This document shows, one piece after another, positions 1-5,514 of a stretch of 6,492 nt of DNA. Within the stretch, counting starts at the first letter, position 1; each line of letters opens with the position of its first letter. The stretch spans positions 1 to 6,492 of the forward strand of contig DIXO01000011.1 in NCBI GenBank assembly GCA_002428735.1. The letters are read 5' to 3'. The notes under the pieces were generated by a model, which ran no database searches, was not told where the DNA came from, and saw only the letters and a list, made by a program, of their open reading frames with translations. Both the position numbers and the translations under genes were made by a program. The stretch is from Syntrophaceae bacterium UBA6078 (GTDB taxonomy: Bacteria > Desulfobacterota > Syntrophia > Syntrophales > UBA2210).

Positions 1-18
1 CAGTTTTTCAACGGCCTG

Positions 19-741
19 CTAAAGCCCGAAATCTTTTCCAAGATAGATTCTGCGCGCCGTTTCGCTACATGCGATGCAATTCGGATCACCCTCGATGAGG
101 ATAGCCCCCTCATTAACGATATACGCCCGGTCGCACACCTTGAGGGTCTCTCTCACATTATGATCGGAGATCAGGACCCCGATCCCTTTCGACCGCAACG
201 CACGGATAATCTCCTGGATATCCGCCACCGCTATGGGGTCGATACCGGCAAAGGGCTCATCGAGAAGGATATACTGGGGCGACGTAACCAGGGCGCGCGT
301 AATCTCCACCCGTCTCCGCTCCCCCCCTGAAAGCGAATATGCCATGCTCTGTGAAAGGCCGGTCAGATCAAGTTCTTTCAGAAGCTCGCCGAGCCGTTGT
401 TCCCGTTCCCCCTTGTCCATGTACAGGGTTTCAAGAATGGCCATGATATTTTCCGCCACCGTCAGTTTTCGAAATACCGACGGTTCCTGGGGGAGATAAC
501 TGATCCCCTTTCGCGCACGCATATACATGGGACAGCGGCTTATATCCTCGTCATTCAGCAATACCCTTCCGCCATCGGGCCGTATCAGACCGACGATAAT
601 GTAGAAGGTCGTCGTCTTTCCCGCTCCATTGGGCCCCAGGAGGCCGACGACCTCGCCCCGATGAACCTCCAGGTTGATTGCATCCACAACCCGCCGTCCG
701 CTGTAGGCCTTCACCAGATCTGTCGCGTGCAGCTTTTCCAA
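19..741 (-). CDS. lptB: LptB, ATPase of the LPS export ABC transporter
   Basis: This cytoplasmic ABC ATPase powers extraction of LPS from the inner membrane through LptFG and along the LptC-LptA bridge. The 240-residue length matches the family (E. coli LptB 241). Visible motifs are Walker A GPNGAGKTT (residues 36-44), Q-loop Q85, signature LSGGERRR (137-144), Walker B ILLDEP with catalytic E162, D-loop AGID (165-168) and H-loop H194. F90 and R91, which contact the LptFG coupling helices in E. coli, are at the same numbers, as is Y13. The C-terminal YLGKDFGL resembles the E. coli tail YLGEDFRL. The start is TTG at 739-741, 4 nt after the lptA stop, with AGGTGA 9 nt upstream; no ATG fits. It ends with TAG. 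One oddity is a CIAC motif (C222, C225) near the C terminus. LptF and LptG are not in the window. Confidence 0.97.
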   Translation of the reverse strand: MEKLHATDLVKAYSGRRVVDAINLEVHRGEVVGLLGPNGAGKTTTFYIIVGLIRPDGGRVLLNDEDISRCPMYMRARKGISYLPQEPSVFRKLTVAENIMAILETLYMDKGEREQRLGELLKELDLTGLSQSMAYSLSGGERRRVEITRALVTSPQYILLDEPFAGIDPIAVADIQEIIRALRSKGIGVLISDHNVRETLKVCDRAYIVNEGAILIEGDPNCIACSETARRIYLGKDFGL

Positions 742-745
742 CGAT

Positions 746-1330
746 TCAGTTCACCTGACCCTGTGGCTTTTTGTTCTTGTCTTTCTTCAGGGAGTCGTCC
801 TCAGGATAGATCGTGGCCGTTACACGCTTTTCCTCGCCCGAACTCTCGACGACCCCCCTGTTCTCATTGAGAAATACGGTAATCTTATCACCTGTAATGA
901 CGTTGTCCTTTTCGCGCATCACCGGATTGCCGGTCATAACGATTCTCTGATCGGCATTATAAAAAACGGCCTTGTCCCCGGTGGCGGTTCTTTCCCCCTT
1001 TTTCACGCTCACATTGCCCAGCAGTTCAATCCGCTCTATCTTCCCCGCGCTCACCGTCACGCCGGAGGCCACTTTCTTGCCGTCTTTTTCCTTGTCATAA
1101 TAGAGATAGAGTTCATCGGCATGCATGACGGCATCATCCTGCGTGGCCACCACATTCCCCGAGAAGAGAACGAGGGCCCTGTCATCATAAGCCTCCAGGC
1201 GGTCGGAGGTAATGTGTATGGGACTCTTGGAGGTGGATTTGAGGGGACTTTCGGCGCCCTGCGCAGCCCCCGTCGCAACGAGGGAACACATAAAAACGAA
1301 CACCACTGTCGTGAATACTTTCCGTTTCAT
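746..1330 (-). CDS. lptA: LptA, periplasmic LPS-bridge protein (OstA-like)
   Basis: LptA is the soluble periplasmic protein whose beta-jellyroll units stack between LptC and LptD and carry LPS across the periplasm. With the ATG at 1328-1330 the product is 194 residues. It begins with a typical signal peptide: MKRK, a hydrophobic stretch to about residue 20, then small residues (ATGAAQGA) giving a signal-peptidase I site near residues 22-26. The mature part shows the OstA/LptA pattern of short beta-strands: PIHITSDRLEAYDD, LFSGNVVA, ADELYLYYD, IELLGNVSV, TGDKAVFYNADQRIVMTGNPV, VITGDKITVFL. The tail after about residue 178 is lysine-rich and probably disordered. The frame stays open upstream to a TTG at 1360 and an ATG at 1354. 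Those would put a charged extension before the signal peptide, and the TTG lies in a hairpin, so I prefer 1330. lptB begins 4 nt after the stop. Confidence 0.92.
   Translation of the reverse strand: MKRKVFTTVVFVFMCSLVATGAAQGAESPLKSTSKSPIHITSDRLEAYDDRALVLFSGNVVATQDDAVMHADELYLYYDKEKDGKKVASGVTVSAGKIERIELLGNVSVKKGERTATGDKAVFYNADQRIVMTGNPVMREKDNVITGDKITVFLNENRGVVESSGEEKRVTATIYPEDDSLKKDKNKKPQGQVN
751..756 (-). promoter_or_regulatory. Ribosome binding site deciding the lptB TTG start
   Basis: AGGTGA on the minus strand lies inside the last codons of lptA, 9 nt before the TTG codon at 739-741. It supports TTG as the true lptB start and suggests translational coupling to lptA, because ribosomes finishing lptA pass over it. 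This is a sequence match only. Confidence 0.55.
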
Positions 1331-1386
1331 ATCTTCACGTCCCCGGCATACCATTGCCAAGCGGTTTCTGCCGCTTCACATATCAT
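1327..1386 (-). other. Possible 19-codon coupling mini-ORF between lptC and lptA
   Basis: A 19-residue frame, MICEAAETAWQWYAGDVKI, starts with an ATG that overlaps the lptC stop (ATGA at 1383-1386). It ends with a TGA that overlaps the preferred lptA start (ATGA at 1327-1330). It would therefore carry ribosomes across the 52-nt gap, linking the two genes by stop/start overlaps at both ends. The ribosome binding site is poor: GGTGGA lies only 3 nt before the ATG. No peptide family is recognised. It may be chance, since an open stretch of 18 codons is not rare; the double overlap is what makes it notable. Confidence 0.25.
1359..1376 (-). other. Short hairpin in the lptC-lptA gap
   Basis: A perfect 6-bp inverted repeat (AAGCGG and CCGCTT) flanks a 6-nt loop. 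It has no U-tract, so it is not an intrinsic terminator. It would cover the upstream TTG at 1358-1360 of the lptA frame, which argues against that codon being the start. It could also affect message processing or stability. Confidence 0.35.
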
Positions 1387-1949
1387 TGGTCCACCCGCTC
1401 GATCAGCGCGCTGACTCCGGACAGCAGAACCACCTTTTTTTCTCTCAGAAAAAGTCTCATGCCCGTCCCGCTTACATCGATGCCGGGACGGGTCATCTTC
1501 ACGGGATCCTTCGTGTGAACCATGCCATCGCCGCCGTTATCGATATAGTGAAGGGTATCCGTTTTAAATTGAGCCCCATCATTCGATCGGGCAAAAACGT
1601 CTCCTTCGATATCCATATCCTTCGTGCCGGTATGCAGGGTGCCGTTCTTTCCCGTTATCACGTAGACATCGCCGTTGGAGAAGAGAAGACGCACTTTCAC
1701 ATTCTCAAAGAGCGTCACCTCATCCTTCTTTATATACGTGGCGGTATCCGCATTAATCTCCCAGGTCAGATCGGGGGAACCCACTTCGGTATAATGAAAA
1801 TCCCGTATCTGAAGATCGACCTTTTCCGAAAGGACCTTCAGACCCCCCTCCTCCCTGTCGCCGGTACCCGACAGGTAAAGAAAAATCGCGCCGGCGAGGA
1901 GAATGCCTCCCCCTACCAACAGTTTCCTGACCGATACCTTTTGCCGCAA
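1383..1949 (-). CDS. lptC: LptC, inner-membrane anchored LPS-bridge protein
   Basis: LptC is a bitopic inner-membrane protein that takes LPS from LptB2FG and hands it to LptA. The 188-residue product is close to E. coli LptC (191). A short basic N-terminus (MRQKVSVRK) precedes one membrane segment at about residues 10-27, rich in L, G, A and I. A periplasmic beta-jellyroll of the LptC/YrbK family follows, with characteristic stretches LTWEINADTATYIKKDEVTLF (from residue 61), GDVYVITGKNGTL (93-105), IEGDVFARSNDGAQFKTDTLHY (from 114) and a late glycine-rich strand, SGTGMRLFL. The start is TTG at 1947-1949. The frame is open upstream only to a TGA at 2028-2030, with no ATG or GTG, so TTG is the only conventional choice; GGGA lies 7 nt before it. 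A promoter and a leader of about 130 nt lie upstream. Confidence 0.93.
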   Translation of the reverse strand: MRQKVSVRKLLVGGGILLAGAIFLYLSGTGDREEGGLKVLSEKVDLQIRDFHYTEVGSPDLTWEINADTATYIKKDEVTLFENVKVRLLFSNGDVYVITGKNGTLHTGTKDMDIEGDVFARSNDGAQFKTDTLHYIDNGGDGMVHTKDPVKMTRPGIDVSGTGMRLFLREKKVVLLSGVSALIERVDQ

Positions 1950-2126
1950 CGTTTGTTCCCGGAGATCCTCGCTGATTGAAAGGCGCTTGCGAGAATATAC
2001 TGACGTGGATGCCCCTGCCTGTATGGTTCATCATGCACGCACGGAGCATCGAAAGAATATCTTCTCTCAGCCCCTGTTCTGAGCAAGAACTATACCACTG
2101 AGCAGCCGGCATGTAAAGGGGAAGTC
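1950..2126 (-). other. kdsC-lptC intergenic region: promoter plus leader
   Basis: This 177-nt gap is the largest in the window. Read on the minus strand it holds a sigma70-like promoter immediately after the kdsC stop, then an inferred untranslated leader of about 130 nt up to the lptC TTG. The leader can form a stem of 8 pairs (arms 2043-2050 and 2008-2015, one G-U pair, 27-nt loop). Two small competing stems sit near its 5' end (CTCAG/CTGAG at 2066-2070 and 2079-2083; GTTCT/AGAAC at 2076-2080 and 2086-2090). A frame with ATG near 2030 runs into lptC out of frame but has no ribosome binding site. I recognise no riboswitch class. Confidence 0.6.
2089..2117 (-). promoter_or_regulatory. Sigma70-type promoter for lptC-lptA-lptB
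   Basis: On the minus strand TTTACA (2112-2117, 5 of 6 to TTGACA) is separated by exactly 17 bp from TATAGT (2089-2094, 5 of 6 to TATAAT). The -10 box is preceded by TG plus one base, the extended -10 form. Transcription would begin near 2082, about 130 nt before the lptC start. The -35 box begins 9 nt after the kdsC stop. The sequence match is good for a bacterial housekeeping promoter. Activity is inferred. Confidence 0.6.
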
Positions 2127-2666
2127 TCAGCCTTCCGTCCTTAATCCATATCGCTCCGTCACCATATCCCATGTCCCGCGGGCTTTGAGAATCAGCTCAC
2201 AGATTTCCCGCACGGCGCCGTCTCCCCCCTTTTTTTCGGTGATGTAAACGGCATGCGTCTTGACATAATCAGGCGCATCCGCCACTGCTACCGAAAATCC
2301 GACCATCCTGAACGCCGGCACATCCACGATATCGTCTCCCATGTAGGCCACATGATCATGTGAAATGTGTTTCTCGGCAAGCATCTCCGCCAGTTCCTCC
2401 GCTTTGTCCTTCGCTCCCTGGCGGACGGTCGTGATTCCGAGCTCCCGCGCACGGTGATTCACCACTTCGGATGTTCTCCCCGTCAGGAGTGCCACATCCA
2501 CCCCACCCCTCATGAGAAGTTTCAGGCCGTGGCCGTCCCTGACGTGGAAATGCTTCGACTCGTTTCCCAGATCGTCGATAATAATCTTTCCGTCCGTCAG
2601 CACGCCGTCCACATCGAGCACCATCAGAACAATCTTCTTGAGCTTTTCAGAAAGAGCTCCGTCCAT
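2127..2666 (-). CDS. kdsC: KdsC, Kdo-8-phosphate phosphatase (HAD family)
   Basis: KdsC hydrolyses Kdo-8-phosphate to Kdo and phosphate, the last step before activation by KdsB. It is a small cytoplasmic C0-type HAD phosphatase, normally tetrameric. The 179-residue product fits the family. Motif I is LDVDGVLTDG with nucleophile D18 and acid/base D20. Motif II is T62 in LLTGR. The motif III lysine is K86 or K88 (QGAKDKAEE). Motif IV is MGDDIVD, with D111, D112 and D115 available for Mg2+. The C-terminal GGDGAVRE (147-154) is the conserved KdsC tail motif near the active site. The start is ATG at 2664-2666, 12 nt after the kdsA stop, with AAGGG 6 nt upstream. A run of seven A then six G encodes E144-G148 and forms an in-frame A AAA AAG heptamer. 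Confidence 0.95.
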   Translation of the reverse strand: MDGALSEKLKKIVLMVLDVDGVLTDGKIIIDDLGNESKHFHVRDGHGLKLLMRGGVDVALLTGRTSEVVNHRARELGITTVRQGAKDKAEELAEMLAEKHISHDHVAYMGDDIVDVPAFRMVGFSVAVADAPDYVKTHAVYITEKKGGDGAVREICELILKARGTWDMVTERYGLRTEG

Positions 2667-2678
2667 AGTCCGCCCTTT

Positions 2679-3512
2679 TCACCTTTCACCGGTTTTGACG
2701 ATTCCGTCTATCTTTTTGAGCATTTCCAAGAGTTCCGGAAGGGAGTCCATATAGAGGGAATTCGGGCCGTCACAGAGCGCGCATTGGGGATCGGGATGAA
2801 CCTCCAGGAAGAGACCGTCAACCCCTGTGGCAACCGCGGCGCGCGCCAGGTACGCCGCCATCTCGCGGTCACCTCCGGAAGAGGCGCCGGCTCCCCCCGG
2901 CAGCTGCACGCTGTGGGTGGCGTCAAAGATGACCGGATATCCCGTTTTTCTTAACAGGGGAAGCGATCGCATGTCAGCGACCAGGTTGTTGTAGCCGAAG
3001 GTTGCCCCCCTCTCGGTAATGAGCACGTTGTCGTTCCCCACGGAAACGATTTTTTCCACAATATTCGGCACATCCCAGGGGGCCAGAAACTGCCCCTTTT
3101 TGACGTTCACAATCCTGCCCGCCCGCGCGACCGCCATCAGGAAATCCGTCTGACGGCACAGAAAAGCGGGAATCTGCATGATGTCGAGCACCTTTGCCGA
3201 CTCTTCAATCTCCTCAAAGCGGTGGACATCGGAGAGCACCGGGATATCGAGCCCCTCCCTGATATCACGGAGGATGGCCAGCCCCTCTTCCATCCCGGGT
3301 CCTCTGAAGGAGTGCATGGAACTGCGGTTCGCCTTGTCATAGGATGCCTTAAAGATAAAAGGGATCTCCAGTTCACCGGCCAGGTCGCGCAGGTACCGGG
3401 CAATTCTTTCCGTCTGCGCTCCGTCTTCGATGACGCAGGGACCCGCGATCAGGACAAAGGGGGATCCTCTGCCGATCGTCATATTCCTGAGAACAATCTG
3501 TTTCACTTTCAT
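2679..3512 (-). CDS. kdsA: KdsA, Kdo-8-phosphate synthase (metal-dependent type)
   Basis: KdsA condenses phosphoenolpyruvate with arabinose-5-phosphate to give Kdo-8-phosphate in the cytoplasm. The 277-residue TIM barrel carries the family signatures: FKASYDKANRSS (54-65, with K55, K60 and R63), IQIPAFLCRQTD-like MQIPAFLCRQTD (112-123), NVKKGQFLAPWD (136-147) and TERGATFGYNNLV (166-178). Four residues match the metal site of Aquifex-type enzymes: C26 (IAGPC), H200 (DATH), E237 (LEVHP) and D248 in CDGP (247-250). E. coli KdsA has Asn in place of the Cys and needs no metal. The start ATG at 3510-3512 overlaps the TPR stop as ATGA. A run of seven G directly precedes the ATG, so the ribosome site is unusual and coupling to the TPR gene is likely. 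I see no kdsD (arabinose-5-phosphate isomerase) nearby. Confidence 0.96.
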   Translation of the reverse strand: MKVKQIVLRNMTIGRGSPFVLIAGPCVIEDGAQTERIARYLRDLAGELEIPFIFKASYDKANRSSMHSFRGPGMEEGLAILRDIREGLDIPVLSDVHRFEEIEESAKVLDIMQIPAFLCRQTDFLMAVARAGRIVNVKKGQFLAPWDVPNIVEKIVSVGNDNVLITERGATFGYNNLVADMRSLPLLRKTGYPVIFDATHSVQLPGGAGASSGGDREMAAYLARAAVATGVDGLFLEVHPDPQCALCDGPNSLYMDSLPELLEMLKKIDGIVKTGER

Positions 3513-5512
3513 CCCCCCCGGTGTTTCTGCTGCAGGATGCGAATTCTCATCTGCGGTATCTTGCGCGCCGCATCCCGCGAATCGGGATTGATCTGATAGG
3601 CGCGGGCATATTCCGCAAGCGCCTCTTCGTACCGCCCCTTCTTTTCATACGCCTCGCCCAGCCGGTAATATACCAGATCGTCCTCCCGGTCGTAGCGGAG
3701 CGATTCCTTATAGTTGGCGATGGCCTTATCAAAATCGCCCTTCAGGCTGTAGATATACCCTATTCCGGCGTACAATCCCGCCTCCTGGGGACTGAGCTTG
3801 AGCATGCTTCTATAGGCGTTCAGTGCCTTGTCATAGTTGTTTTCCTTCCGATAGTAATTCGCCAGGATGGTCAGAACCTCCACCGTCGGTTTCTGCGCGG
3901 CAAAGGTTTCGTATGCGGCAATCGCCTGTTTCGTGTTTCCGGCCCGATCGTAAGCGACGGCACGGTCGTAGTGGATGGAAGGATTTTTCGATCCCTGCGC
4001 GACAGCCTTCTCGTAGCTCTCGGCGGATTCCTTGTAGCGCTTCATTTCACTGTAGGCAAACCCCATTCGTTCGTAGAGAAGGGGGTCTTTCGGCCGGGCC
4101 TTCGCCACCTTTTCATAGAGGGGCACCGCCCTGCCATAATCCTTTGTGCGCAGGTAATGCTCGGCAAGTCCCAGCCGGGAATCGGTATCGCCCGGTTTTA
4201 ACTCCAGGACCTTTCGGTACTCCTGAGCGGCCTTGTCGTACTCCTTTCCCTTTTCGTAGGCCGTGGCAAGATTGAAGCGTATCACGGGATCATCCGGATT
4301 GAGGGAAATGGCCTTCTGGTAATTCGCGATCTCTTTGTCCAGAAGCCCCTTCCTCCCGTATGCCACCCCGATATTGGCATAGGCGGAAGCGTTTTTTGAC
4401 TGCTTGTCTATCACCTTCCGGTACATATCGATAGCGTCATCGTCCCGCCCCTCTCTGAGATAGGAATCCGCGAGGGCGATCATGACACTTACGTTACCGG
4501 GCATCTTTTTCAGGACCTTTTCGTACTCCTCCATTGCCTCCTTCGTTCGGCCCAGTTTCTCATACGCCTCAGCCAGGTTATACCGAACGGTGGTGCTGTC
4601 CGGATTCAGCTTGAGGGAGGCTTCGCTGTTGGCGGCCGCCCGCACCCAGTTTCCCATTTGCGCGTAGGCATACGCGATATTCGCGTACGCCACATCGTCC
4701 TTGGGATCTATGGCAATGACCTTCCGGTAGATCTCCATCGCCTGCTCATACTGCTTCGCGGCCACGTGCGCCTTCGACAGCTCGATCAGAGAGGCAAGAT
4801 CATCGGGTTTATGAGTCAAGACTCTCTTGTACTCCTCAACTCCCTTATCCATCTGGCCGGTCTTCACGTAGAGCCTGGCGAGCATCTTGCGCGTGTTGAC
4901 GTCATCGGGCTGCATCTGAACGGCCCGCTCGAGGTACGCAACCTGGGATTTTTCCGCCGTGCTCCCCCGCGCGAATCGCAGCCAGTCCTGGGGCATCACC
5001 TGCACGTCAATCGGAATGGACGCGATTGGCTGACCCCGGTACAATATGGCGATTCCGAAACTCTTTGTATCATCGGCAATCTTTTTATCGACCAGTTCAA
5101 TCCCTTTCAGAAGCAGCGCCAGATCATGTTCGGTCCCCATCCCTTCCACATCCACCGTGATTCCCCGGTTCAACAGGGTGTTCGTCGAAACTTTTTTTAC
5201 GACAAATTCATCACGATACGAAACATCGAAGCGGTCTCCCTCATTCAATCGATAATCCGTACCGTTCTTTTCGATATCGATGTAATTGAGGCGGGGAGTC
5301 TTGCTCCCAACGGCTACCAGAATCATGTCCTTCGCCCGTTCCAGATAGACGAAACCATCGAAGGCCTCCATCACCGGTCGGAACCCGATTCCAACGGCAA
5401 AGGAAACGAGGACAACGAGGGGGACAATTACCCACAAACGCCGATTTCGCTTTGAACGGTGAGCCTCTTGTTCGTCTCTCTGCTTGTCTGCGGGATCGCG
5501 GTAATAATCCAT
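3509..5512 (-). CDS. Membrane-anchored TPR protein of unknown function
   Basis: This 667-residue protein has no cysteine. Residues 1-25 are charged and end in KRNRR. One membrane segment spans about 26-44. A region of about 130 residues (50-180), apparently beta-rich (NYIDIEKNGTDYRLNEGDRF and similar stretches), matches no family I know. From about residue 185 to 643 there is a TPR array: part of one repeat, then 13 units of 34 residues (one of 33) with the usual Y, A, Y and P pattern. The basic residues before the membrane segment predict N-in, C-out, placing the TPRs in the periplasm. That differs from LapB/YciM, whose TPRs are cytoplasmic and followed by a rubredoxin-like domain, absent here. 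ATG at 5510-5512 has GAGG 6 nt upstream and lies 2 nt after xerD; the stop overlaps kdsA. An envelope scaffold role is a guess from context. Confidence 0.85.
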   Translation of the reverse strand: MDYYRDPADKQRDEQEAHRSKRNRRLWVIVPLVVLVSFAVGIGFRPVMEAFDGFVYLERAKDMILVAVGSKTPRLNYIDIEKNGTDYRLNEGDRFDVSYRDEFVVKKVSTNTLLNRGITVDVEGMGTEHDLALLLKGIELVDKKIADDTKSFGIAILYRGQPIASIPIDVQVMPQDWLRFARGSTAEKSQVAYLERAVQMQPDDVNTRKMLARLYVKTGQMDKGVEEYKRVLTHKPDDLASLIELSKAHVAAKQYEQAMEIYRKVIAIDPKDDVAYANIAYAYAQMGNWVRAAANSEASLKLNPDSTTVRYNLAEAYEKLGRTKEAMEEYEKVLKKMPGNVSVMIALADSYLREGRDDDAIDMYRKVIDKQSKNASAYANIGVAYGRKGLLDKEIANYQKAISLNPDDPVIRFNLATAYEKGKEYDKAAQEYRKVLELKPGDTDSRLGLAEHYLRTKDYGRAVPLYEKVAKARPKDPLLYERMGFAYSEMKRYKESAESYEKAVAQGSKNPSIHYDRAVAYDRAGNTKQAIAAYETFAAQKPTVEVLTILANYYRKENNYDKALNAYRSMLKLSPQEAGLYAGIGYIYSLKGDFDKAIANYKESLRYDREDDLVYYRLGEAYEKKGRYEEALAEYARAYQINPDSRDAARKIPQMRIRILQQKHRGG
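3590..4810 (-). repeat. Four tandem copies of a three-TPR (102-residue) block
   Basis: Within the TPR gene, residues 235-336, 337-438, 439-540 and 541-641 align as four copies of a 102-residue block (about 306 nt). The last copy lacks one residue. Copies 1 and 2 share about 38 of 102 residues by my hand count, including non-consensus stretches such as YRKVI, AYANI and NPD..R.NLA.AYEK in register. Copies 3 and 4 are more diverged. This points to block duplication of a three-repeat unit, then divergence. Confidence 0.6.
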
Positions 5513-5514
5513 CC

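Noticed and set aside
1..18. Possible start of rpoN downstream of lptB
   Set aside because: rpoN often follows lptB, and TTG AAA AAC is present on the minus strand, but 18 nt is too little to support a gene.
1286..1288. Cysteine at residue 15 of LptA as a lipoprotein site
   Set aside because: The residues before it (VFM) do not fit a lipobox, and a signal-peptidase I site follows at residues 22-26.
1212..1979. Long plus-strand open frame (255 codons) opposite lptA and lptC
   Set aside because: It is antisense to two well-recognised genes, has no family resemblance, and runs of open antisense frame are expected in GC-rich coding DNA.
1753..2172. Minus-strand frame of 139 codons spanning the kdsC end, the leader and the start of lptC
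   Set aside because: It overlaps both genes out of frame, would cover the promoter, has a glycine/arginine-rich out-of-frame look and no ribosome binding site at its ATGs (2172, 2031-2034).
3590..4810. TPR repeats as a recombination-active DNA repeat
   Set aside because: The blocks are similar at protein level but too diverged in DNA to look like a mobile or actively recombining repeat.
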